Assembly (NCBI GenBank): GCA_964576115.1
Contig: CAZNUA010000085.1
Location: forward strand, 1 to 9,770
Origin: CAYSYY01 sp964576115 [NCBI: uncultured Gemmatimonadota bacterium]
GTDB lineage: Bacteria; Blakebacterota; Blakebacteria; Blakebacterales
Reading direction: 5' to 3'
Length of the DNA: 9,770 bases
In this document: positions 1-6,254 of the stretch, one piece after another
Numbering within the stretch: position 1 is the stretch's first letter
How the letters are laid out: each line of letters begins with the position of its first letter
The notes under the pieces: generated by a model
Seen by the model: only the letters and a program-made list of their open reading frames with translations
Database searches by the model: none
Told to the model about the DNA's origin: nothing
Translations under genes and position numbers: made by a program

Positions 1-116
1 GCCGGCGACCCCTGCGGCCTCGGGCCCGCCTGTGTGAAGCCAGAGGGCCCTCCGCCGCAGCCCCCCCCGGACGGTTCCCCGGCCTGCACGATCGCCGGCG
101 GCGGAAGCGGGAAACC

Positions 117-1334
117 CTACGGCTGCCAGGCGGCGAGGATACTGCGGGCGTAGCGGGCGAAGGCGTATTCGGCCGCGAGCATCACGTCGCTTTCGGGAAG
201 GTCGCGTCTCCACTGTGCCTGCAGTTCTTCGGCGGCAGCCAGGATCGAATCCTCGGCGGCGAAGATGACCGGCCAGAGTCCGCCGCCGGTGCCGTCGCGC
301 AGCAGGCGGGTGTTGATGAAGCTGGCCATCCGATCCTGGCCGAAGATGATCCGCTTGATCCGCAGCGAGGCGTCACAGAGCGGAGCGGTGGGATTGCCGT
401 CGGCTTCGGGGGGCACCGGTCCGACCGCCCAGTAGGGAACGGTGATCGCCGCCGCCGTCTGGCCCAGCATCGTCCACATGGTGGTCAGGCAGGCCCTCTC
501 GCCCTCGCCGATCCCCTGGAAGACGGTGGCCGAGACCGTGTAGGGACGGCAGATGGAGAGGTTGGCCTCGATCCAGCCCGGTGGGGTGTCTTCATTCCAG
601 CGACCCGACCAGGGGATGGCGACCGGCTCGCCGTCGGGACCGGTCAGATCGCGCATCTGGATTCTCAGGATCGAACGGGGATTCAGCTCACCCGCGTCAT
701 GGAAGCCGCGCATGAGTTCGGTGGTGCGCCGGAAACGCTCGATACCGCCGCTGCCGCCCCCGTGTTCGGCGAAATTGGTACGTAGAACATAGCCGTCGGG
801 GGCTACCCGGGGATCGGCGGTGTCGTAGACCCAGTAGTCACTCCCCCCCGCCTCGATCATCACCGACCGGCCGGTGGTGTCCATCACGGCCAGATTGGCC
901 TGGGTCGAACGTCCGGTCCGGTTGGTCTCCTCGAGCAGGGCGATAAACTCGTCCACGGTGGCGCAGGTGCCCAGAGCCAGGTGCTGGACCGAGGAGTTGT
1001 TGAGGCCCCTCCGTCCGCCGGGCAGGTCGCTGGCGACGGCGTTGAGAATGGCAAAGCCGACCTCGTTGACACCCAGCAGGGTGCTCAGGGGACTGGTACC
1101 GGCGATCGAGAGAAAGGCATACTCCTCGCCCCGGATCCAGTGGATCTCGTTGTTCTCGTCGCGCCAGTCGCGGGTTTTCCATATCATCGGCCGGCCGTCG
1201 GTGGTGGCCGATCCCGCCGCGGCCCCGATGGTGCATTCTTCCGGGGCCGGGGGAGCGGAACGGCCGGTCGCATAACCGGCCAGAGCCAGCAACAGGAGAA
1301 CAGCGGTCAGTCGGGCAACTCTCCGTCGAGTCAT
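117..1334 (-). CDS. C45-type Ntn hydrolase / acyltransferase, exported
   Basis: This 405-aa protein looks like a peptidase C45 / linear-amide C-N hydrolase (acyl-CoA:6-aminopenicillanic acid acyltransferase-like) of the Ntn-hydrolase superfamily. A basic, hydrophobic signal peptide (MTRRR then LLLLALAG, residues 1 to about 23) is followed by Cys34 in the block CTIGAAAGSATTDGRP, the usual setting of the N-terminal nucleophile. Further family-like blocks are WKTRDW (52-57), GVNEVGFAI (88-96) and LRTNFAEHGG (184-193), where Asn187 is the likely active-site Asn. Families of this type cleave or transfer amide-linked acyl groups; the substrate here is unknown. The start codon overlaps the stop of the upstream S9 peptidase gene (ATGA), with AGGAG at 1346-1350, 11 nt upstream, so translation is probably coupled. 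It is the last gene of the namZ-S9-C45 run. The family call is fairly sure; the substrate is not. Confidence 0.85.
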   Translation of the reverse strand: MTRRRVARLTAVLLLLALAGYATGRSAPPAPEECTIGAAAGSATTDGRPMIWKTRDWRDENNEIHWIRGEEYAFLSIAGTSPLSTLLGVNEVGFAILNAVASDLPGGRRGLNNSSVQHLALGTCATVDEFIALLEETNRTGRSTQANLAVMDTTGRSVMIEAGGSDYWVYDTADPRVAPDGYVLRTNFAEHGGGSGGIERFRRTTELMRGFHDAGELNPRSILRIQMRDLTGPDGEPVAIPWSGRWNEDTPPGWIEANLSICRPYTVSATVFQGIGEGERACLTTMWTMLGQTAAAITVPYWAVGPVPPEADGNPTAPLCDASLRIKRIIFGQDRMASFINTRLLRDGTGGGLWPVIFAAEDSILAAAEELQAQWRRDLPESDVMLAAEYAFARYARSILAAWQP

Positions 1335-3550
1335 CGTTCGTCTTTCTCCTCTTCCGGTTTTTCAAAATGTTCGGCGTACCAGCCGAGGATACGGTTCCAG
1401 AAATCATGGTACTCCTCGACCGAGTTGGGTGGGCTGTGACCGCCGTCGGCGTAACGAACCCAGACCACTTCCTTGCCGAGCCGGCGCATGGCGTAATACA
1501 TCTCCATCGACTGCCGGGCCGGAACGTTGTAATCCAGATCGCCGGTGATGCACATCAGGGGGGTCTGGATCCGGTCGGCGAAGACGACGGCCGAATGCAT
1601 CTGATAACGTTCGGGATACTCCCAGAGCGAGCCCCCGATGCGGTCCTGGCCCCACTCGGGAGCCTGGATGTTGCGGATGCCCAGCCGCGGGCTGTCGCCG
1701 TAGAAGCTGACCATGTTGACCTTGCCCGAGATATTGATCGCGGCGGCGAAACGCGGAGTCTGGGTAACGAGCAGAGCGGTGGCGTAGCCGCCGTAGCTGG
1801 TGCCGTGCACGCCGAGTTTTTCTTCGTCCACCAGGCCCCGTTCGATGAGCATGTTGATCCCCGCCGTGACCCCCTTGACCCAGGCTTCGCCGGGATAGCC
1901 TTCCACCAGATGGACGCTGGGACGGAAGCCGAAGTACCCGGCGTTGGCGATCAGGTTCATGTTGGAGTTGAAGCCGTTTTCGAAGAAGGTCTCGTAGATC
2001 TCACAGACCAGCGGGTAGCGGCGGCCCGGCTCATAATTCACGGGATAGTAGAGAATACCGTAGAGTTCCTCCCCGTCGGTATCGCGGTATGTCACCAGCT
2101 CGCTGCGAGTCAGGGTGCGGTTTCTGATCCAGGGGTTGAGATCAGTCAGCCGGCGGGGTTCGGAAAAGTCCTTGTCGGCCCGCCAGAGGTCATCGGGGTG
2201 GTCTCCGTCCGAACGGGTGAAGAAAAAAGTCCGGCCGTCTTCGGTCATCCGCCACGAGCCGAAGCGATCGCTGTTTCTGAGCAGATCGGTCATCTCCCCT
2301 GCCTGCACATCGAACCGTACCAACCCCCGCTCCCAGCGGTCGCGGGCGGAGGTGGAGAGATAGAGCCACCGGCCGCAGGGACTCCAGTCGACCACACTCA
2401 GGCGCGGCCGGTCCTCTTCCTCACCTTCAAAGGCCCAGATCTTCTCCACCGAACCCTGTTCCAGGTCGGCCAGCCACCAGGCCTCGCCACCGCTGAGCAG
2501 AAGCCGGTTGCCCCCGGAGTGGAAGCGCATGACCGAGAAACGCACCCGGGTGGTGTCATCGCCGGTCGCATACGGACGTCCGTCTGCAGTCAGGTTCCGG
2601 ACGGTGGTGTCGCGCACGGCCCGCACCAGCACGTCTCCCTCGTCGGTCCAGGCATAGGTGTCGCCGGCCTCGTTCCAGGTAACTCTGATCCGCTCGGTAC
2701 CGCGCGGGCGCAGAACGGTCCGTTCATTGTTCTCCAGATCGAGCCAGGAGAGCTCGTACTCGGTCCCGCCGGAGCGGGCATAGACGGTCTCGAGGGGGAA
2801 GTTCTCGGTGAAGGAGAGCAACGTACCGTCCTCGGCCAACCGCAGGGAACCGTAGTTGCCTTCGGGGAGCAGCTCGGTCACTTCCCCCCGGTCAAGCGAT
2901 ACGATCGCCGGGATCGTCAAGGAGTTCAGGTTGCGCAGCTCATCCCACCGCAGGAAGGGCTGGCGGGAATCGTGGACGATAATCGGGCCCTCGGTCAGAT
3001 CGAGGAAAGCCTGCCGGGCCCGCTCGCGCCAGCCGTCGGCTCTGAGCTGAATCAGCAGCCCGCTCCCGTCGGGAAGCCAGCGCAGAGTCGAACCGGAGGC
3101 GATCTCCTTCTCGGTCCGCAGGCGGATCGGGCGAGTGCGCCGGCGGGCGAGCTCGCAGACCTGCAGGGTCCAGTCATCCCCCTCGCGCAGGAAGAAGGCC
3201 AGGTGTGCCTGATCGGGGCTCAGGGCCGAGGCGGCGATCTGAACGGGCTCGTCGAAGAGAGCTGTCCGCTCGCCCGTGTTCCCGTCGATCAAAACGATCT
3301 CGGATGTTCCCGGACTCAGGTAGGTCGGATCGCCGTAGCGGGTATAGTCGTTACCTAACCGGGCCCTGCGACGGCTCACACTGCCGACGAGCAGGGAGCC
3401 GTCGTCGGTCATGTGGTTAACCCGGAGCGAGGCCAGGTTGAGCAGATCATCGACGGTAAAGGGCTGCTGTTCCTGAGCCGCGACCGCACTTGGGGACAGA
3501 ACAGCGAGGACCAGCAGAAAGACCATCAGGGGGGGGCGTGATCGGGGCAT
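1331..3550 (-). CDS. S9 family prolyl oligopeptidase-like serine peptidase, exported
   Basis: This 739-aa protein has a signal peptide (MPRSRPPL, a hydrophobic core, then AVAA before Gln26). A long N-terminal beta-propeller-like region (about 30-470) is rich in WSP/DG-type repeats such as VDWSPCGRWLYLS. A C-terminal alpha/beta-hydrolase domain (about 490-735) follows. The catalytic triad is readable: Ser585 in GTSYGGY (583-589), Asp673 in GDLDYNVP and His705 in ADGGHS. The Asp-His spacing of 32 residues matches dipeptidyl peptidase IV. Tyr519 in CEIYETFF is in the position of the oxyanion-hole Tyr. The protein should be a periplasmic or surface peptidase for short peptides; the exact specificity (DPP4-like, acylaminoacyl peptidase-like or other) cannot be read. 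The start has GGAG at 3557-3560, 6 nt upstream, and lies 36 bp after namZ, so co-transcription with namZ is likely. A C8 run falls in codons 5-8. Confidence 0.93.
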   Translation of the reverse strand: MPRSRPPLMVFLLVLAVLSPSAVAAQEQQPFTVDDLLNLASLRVNHMTDDGSLLVGSVSRRRARLGNDYTRYGDPTYLSPGTSEIVLIDGNTGERTALFDEPVQIAASALSPDQAHLAFFLREGDDWTLQVCELARRRTRPIRLRTEKEIASGSTLRWLPDGSGLLIQLRADGWRERARQAFLDLTEGPIIVHDSRQPFLRWDELRNLNSLTIPAIVSLDRGEVTELLPEGNYGSLRLAEDGTLLSFTENFPLETVYARSGGTEYELSWLDLENNERTVLRPRGTERIRVTWNEAGDTYAWTDEGDVLVRAVRDTTVRNLTADGRPYATGDDTTRVRFSVMRFHSGGNRLLLSGGEAWWLADLEQGSVEKIWAFEGEEEDRPRLSVVDWSPCGRWLYLSTSARDRWERGLVRFDVQAGEMTDLLRNSDRFGSWRMTEDGRTFFFTRSDGDHPDDLWRADKDFSEPRRLTDLNPWIRNRTLTRSELVTYRDTDGEELYGILYYPVNYEPGRRYPLVCEIYETFFENGFNSNMNLIANAGYFGFRPSVHLVEGYPGEAWVKGVTAGINMLIERGLVDEEKLGVHGTSYGGYATALLVTQTPRFAAAINISGKVNMVSFYGDSPRLGIRNIQAPEWGQDRIGGSLWEYPERYQMHSAVVFADRIQTPLMCITGDLDYNVPARQSMEMYYAMRRLGKEVVWVRYADGGHSPPNSVEEYHDFWNRILGWYAEHFEKPEEEKDER

Positions 3551-3586
3551 TATCGACTCCGGGTTGAAGGTTCTGACAGACCGTGT

Positions 3587-4852
3587 TCATGGATAGAGCC
3601 GGTACGGTATGGCCTCCTGTCGCCACTGCCGGGTCTGGTCTGACCAGCGTCCGGCAAGGGTCAGGGGATCGTGCCCGGCTTCGATCCCTTCACGCAGCCA
3701 CACGACACCGGTCAGCCGGTCGAAGTGGGCCTGGCGCCAGCGGAAGAGATCGGGATAAAGATGACGGAAGGTGCGGACCACGGTCACCCCCGTCACCACA
3801 GGACGAAAGGCGTCGGGATCGGTTACGTCGACCTCGATCCCCCCGCACACCTCCCCCTTCCACTTCACTTCCACCGCACTCCCCGGTTGACCGGGCGTAA
3901 ACCGCACGGGGGCAAAGCGCACTCCCGGCAGATTCAGATCGTTGAGGGTGTCGGCCACCTGCTCCCCGTCCGCCCAGGGGGCACCGACGAGTTCGAAGGG
4001 ACGCTCGGTCCCCCGCCCTTCGGAGAGATTGGTGCCCTCTATCAGGCAGAGTCCGGGGTAGACCAGAGCCGTGAGCGGAGTGGCCATGTTGGGGGAGGGA
4101 CGAACCCAGGGCACGCCGGTGTCCTCATACCGCATCCGCCGTTCCCAGCCCTGCATCGTGACTACCCGCAGATCGAGTCCTTCGCCGCCGGTCAGGTGTC
4201 CCTCACCGATTATCCAGGAGGCGTACTCGGCGATCGTGAAGCCATGGCGGATCGGGACCGGGAACAGGCCGACGAAAGAAGCCAGTTCGGACGAAAGCAC
4301 CGGCCCCTCGACCGCAAGCCCTCCGATCGGATTGGGCCGGTCGAGCACGACGTAGGTCAGCGAGCGTGCCGCGGCCGCCTCCATGGTGCGGGCCATGGTA
4401 CTGGTATATGTATAAAATCGCGCTCCCACGTCCTGGATGTCGAAGAGCAGGACTCTGAGGCCGACCAGATGGCTGGAGTCGGGCCGGGTCGAAACGCCGT
4501 AGAGAGAGTGAATCGGTACCCCTCGGTACTCCTCACCGGCCGAGTAGATCCGGGCTCCTTCGGCGGCAGAACCCTCGAAGCCGTGTTCGGGGCTGAAGAT
4601 GGCCCGTACCTCGAGTCCCGCGTCGAGCAGGGCATCGACGAGGTGGGTGCCGTCGCTGAGCCGGCCGGTGTGGTTGGTCACCACTCCGAGCGGTACCGGG
4701 TCGAGCCCGGTGGCGGCCTCCCACCCCTTGGCCATGAGTACGTCGGCTCCGGTCAGCACGGGGCGGTCCGTACTGCAGGCGACCGTGGCGAGCAGGAGCA
4801 GGAACATCCCGGCCCGGCCGATCTGATCCCGGATCTTTCTTCTTTCCGCCAC
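3587..4852 (-). CDS. namZ: Exo-beta-N-acetylmuramidase NamZ (DUF1343 / GH171), lipoprotein
   Basis: This 421-aa protein has the conserved blocks of the DUF1343 family in order: GVVTNHTG (56-63), FSPEHGFEG (86-94), LLFDIQDVGARFYTY (135-149), VLDRPNPIGG (169-178), RPSPNMATP (251-259), EGTNLSEGRGTERPFE (272-287) and KGEVCGGIEV (332-341). The founding member, B. subtilis NamZ (YbbC), removes MurNAc from non-reducing ends of peptidoglycan fragments. The N-terminus has a charged region, the hydrophobic run MFLLLLATVA and Cys26, suggesting a lipoprotein, although Thr at -3 is not ideal for a lipobox. Length is normal for the family. The start is GTG, chosen because GGGAGGAG (4857-4864) sits 4 nt upstream. 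It heads the minus-strand run and is divergent from the beta-lactamase-like gene, its expected pathway partner, while nagZ lies beyond that gene. Confidence 0.94.
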   Translation of the reverse strand: MAERRKIRDQIGRAGMFLLLLATVACSTDRPVLTGADVLMAKGWEAATGLDPVPLGVVTNHTGRLSDGTHLVDALLDAGLEVRAIFSPEHGFEGSAAEGARIYSAGEEYRGVPIHSLYGVSTRPDSSHLVGLRVLLFDIQDVGARFYTYTSTMARTMEAAAARSLTYVVLDRPNPIGGLAVEGPVLSSELASFVGLFPVPIRHGFTIAEYASWIIGEGHLTGGEGLDLRVVTMQGWERRMRYEDTGVPWVRPSPNMATPLTALVYPGLCLIEGTNLSEGRGTERPFELVGAPWADGEQVADTLNDLNLPGVRFAPVRFTPGQPGSAVEVKWKGEVCGGIEVDVTDPDAFRPVVTGVTVVRTFRHLYPDLFRWRQAHFDRLTGVVWLREGIEAGHDPLTLAGRWSDQTRQWRQEAIPYRLYP

Positions 4853-4891
4853 ACGGCTCCTCCCGGCGGCTGGCGTGATCCATACCCCTCA

Positions 4892-4921
4892 GATATAGCC
4901 CAAAGGCCGGGGTCGGGGAAA
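4892..4921 (-). promoter_or_regulatory. Candidate sigma70-type promoter for namZ-S9-C45
   Basis: On the minus strand, TATATC (4897 down to 4892) lies about 40 nt before the namZ GTG. A weak -35 TTCCCC (4920-4915, spacer 17) or TTTCCC (4921-4916, spacer 18) precedes it. The -10 matches 4 of 6 consensus positions, and the same ten bases recur facing the opposite gene, which strengthens the call. It would drive the three-gene run; no other gap inside that run is long enough to hold a clear promoter. Confidence 0.45.
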
Positions 4922-4926
4922 GCCCT

Positions 4927-4936
4927 CCCGGCCGGG
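4927..4936. promoter_or_regulatory. CCCGGCCGGG palindrome, possible operator
   Basis: This perfect 10-bp palindrome lies near the midpoint of the two candidate divergent promoters, just upstream of the plus-strand -35. A dimeric regulator could bind here and control both sides. In DNA this rich in G and C such a palindrome can arise by chance, and no second copy was noticed at the other divergent promoter, so this is tentative. Confidence 0.25.
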
Positions 4937-4938
4937 CC

Positions 4939-4967
4939 TTTCCTCCCGTCGGCCGGGGGTGTATATC
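4939..4967 (+). promoter_or_regulatory. Candidate sigma70-type promoter for the beta-lactamase-like gene
   Basis: TTTCCT (4939-4944), a 17-bp spacer and TATATC (4962-4967) precede the gene by about 60 nt. The arrangement mirrors the one facing namZ, so both sides probably respond to the same sigma factor or signal. Match to consensus is moderate, best in the -10. Confidence 0.45.
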
Positions 4968-5017
4968 TGAGACGGGTTACCGGGATTTGCCCGGGCCCGA
5001 AAAATCACCACCCGGTC

Positions 5018-5022
5018 AGGAG
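5018..5022 (+). promoter_or_regulatory. Shine-Dalgarno AGGAG pointing to a non-ATG start
   Basis: AGGAG is followed by ATC at 5028 (5 nt), ATC at 5031 (8 nt) and ATT at 5034 (11 nt), all in frame with the beta-lactamase-like gene. No ATG, GTG or TTG exists in this frame between the upstream stop (TGA 4968-4970) and the ATG at 5172, and that ATG has no comparable site. This makes 5028-5034 the likely initiation region. Confidence 0.6.
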
Positions 5023-5030
5023 ACCGAATC

Positions 5031-6254
5031 ATCATTCGTACCGATCGGCGTCAGGTCCCCGCACGGCTGTGGCCGACGGCTGCGGCGGCACTGCTCCTGG
5101 CGGCTGTCGCCGGATGTGCGGGCTCGCTCGCCGCCCCGAGTCTGCATCCCGGACGGGCTGAAGCGGTCGGGATGGACAGCGACCGTCTGGCGGCCCTCGA
5201 GGAGGTGATCGGTGAGGAGATCGAGCGCGGCACCATCCCGGGTGCGGTTCTTCTCGTCGCCCGCAGCGGACGGATCGTCTACGAAGGAGCCTGGGGGGCG
5301 CGCGCGCTCGAACCGGGGCCCGAAGAGATGACTCTCGACACCATCTTCGACCTGGCCTCGATGACCAAGCCGCTGGCCACCGCCGCGGCGGTTATGCGCC
5401 TGGTCGAGAGGGGCCGGGTGCGGCTGGAGGACCGGGTGAGCGTCTACCTGCCCGAGTTCGCTGCCGGGGGCAAGGGGGGCATCCGCGTTTCCCACCTGCT
5501 GACCCACACCTCAGGCCTGCCGCCGGGGGTGCCGGTCGGCACCCTGCAGTCCCGCTACGGAGCTTACTGCCCCGAAGCTGTCTGGTGGTGGATCTGCGAT
5601 CACGATCCCGAGACCGGACCGGGTGAGCGTTTTATCTACAGCGACATCAACTATCACACCCTGGCCCGCCTCATCCGACGCGTGTCGGGGATGAGCCTGG
5701 ATGAATTCACCCGAACCGAGATCTATGCCCCGCTCGGAATGACCGATACCGGTTTTTATCCCGAAGCAGGACGGATCGCCCGCGTGGCTCCGACCGAGCG
5801 GGTTGCCGGGGGGGTGTTACGCGGGGTGGTTCACGATCCGATGAGCCGCCTGGTCGGGGGCGAGGGCGGCAGTGCCGGGCTGTTCTCGACCGCCGCCGAT
5901 ATCGCCCGTTACTGTCAGATGCTGCTCAACGGCGGCACCTACGGCGGGACGAGAATCTTCTCTCCCCTGACCGTGCGAGCCATGTCGGAAGACCGGATCG
6001 TGGGACGGGGCTTCGGATTCGACATTTCCAGTCCCTACGCCAATATCCGGGGTGATCTGCTCGGTCCCTTTTCCTTCGGTCATTCGGGGTATACCGGCAC
6101 CAGCGTCTGGATCGATCCCGAGCAGGATCTCTTCGTGATCCTGCTCACCAATCGCGTCCATCCCGATGACAGAGGCAGTGTCGTACCCTTGCGCTCGAAG
6201 GTCAGCAACGTTGTGGCCGCGGCGATTATCGCTCCGGCTCGGGGCCGACAGTAA
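5031..6254 (+). CDS. Class C beta-lactamase-fold serine hydrolase, lipoprotein (AmiE/YbbE-like)
   Basis: The first standard start is ATG 5172 (360 aa), but the frame is open upstream and encodes a fine lipoprotein signal: basic IIRTDRRQVPARLWPT, hydrophobic AAAALLLAAVAGC and a VAGC lipobox (Cys codon 5115-5117). AGGAG at 5018-5022 then points to ATC/ATT at 5028-5034; 5031 is given as a best guess (407 aa), and the exact codon is uncertain. The Met at 5172 is probably the internal Met of the VGMD block that usually opens the mature domain. Counting from that Met, the catalytic SMTK is 63-66, YSD is 156-158 (the Y-x-N position, Asp here) and HSG is 304-306 (the KTG position). In B. subtilis the neighbour of NagZ and NamZ with this fold, AmiE (YbbE), cuts MurNAc from L-Ala, so the same role is inferred. 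A generic esterase or D-peptidase remains possible. Confidence 0.85.
   Translation: MIRTDRRQVPARLWPTAAAALLLAAVAGCAGSLAAPSLHPGRAEAVGMDSDRLAALEEVIGEEIERGTIPGAVLLVARSGRIVYEGAWGARALEPGPEEMTLDTIFDLASMTKPLATAAAVMRLVERGRVRLEDRVSVYLPEFAAGGKGGIRVSHLLTHTSGLPPGVPVGTLQSRYGAYCPEAVWWWICDHDPETGPGERFIYSDINYHTLARLIRRVSGMSLDEFTRTEIYAPLGMTDTGFYPEAGRIARVAPTERVAGGVLRGVVHDPMSRLVGGEGGSAGLFSTAADIARYCQMLLNGGTYGGTRIFSPLTVRAMSEDRIVGRGFGFDISSPYANIRGDLLGPFSFGHSGYTGTSVWIDPEQDLFVILLTNRVHPDDRGSVVPLRSKVSNVVAAAIIAPARGRQ

Larger units (their letters stand above)
4888..4971. repeat. Inverted repeat of TATATCTGAG across the divergent region
   Basis: CTCAGATATA at 4888-4897 and TATATCTGAG at 4962-4971 are exact reverse complements, 64 bp apart, so each divergent gene has the same ten bases in the same orientation relative to itself. 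A second, shorter inverted pair (AAAGGCC 4902-4908, GGCCTTT 4935-4941) is nested inside on a different axis. The simplest reading is two matched -10 elements; paired regulator sites are an alternative. Confidence 0.6.

Noticed and set aside
12-60. CTGCGGC (12-18) and GCCGCAG (54-60) inverted repeat and GAGGGCCCTC palindrome (43-52), considered as a terminator for the minus-strand run
   Set aside because: The loop is long and there is no T-run on the correct side; in such GC-rich DNA short inverted repeats are common.
1-153. Open plus-strand frame entering from the left edge and ending at TAG 151-153, which could be the tail of a convergent gene
   Set aside because: About 50 Gly/Pro-rich residues with no recognisable motif; most of it precedes the end of the C45 gene, but coding cannot be supported from this fragment.
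1367-3358. A 663-codon open frame on the plus strand, opposite the S9 peptidase gene
   Set aside because: It is the mirror of a gene with clear catalytic motifs and signal peptide; the translation has no recognisable domain and is biased to Gly, Pro, Val and Asp as expected from GC-rich antisense.
4402-4420. TATATGTATAAAATCG inside namZ, looking like a strong plus-strand -10
   Set aside because: It encodes part of the conserved FYTYTST block of NamZ on the other strand and has no -35 at the right distance.
3671-5161. A 496-codon open frame on the plus strand, opposite namZ and crossing the divergent promoter region
   Set aside because: Antisense shadow of namZ with low-complexity composition; it would also run through the promoter region and the start of the beta-lactamase-like gene in a different frame.
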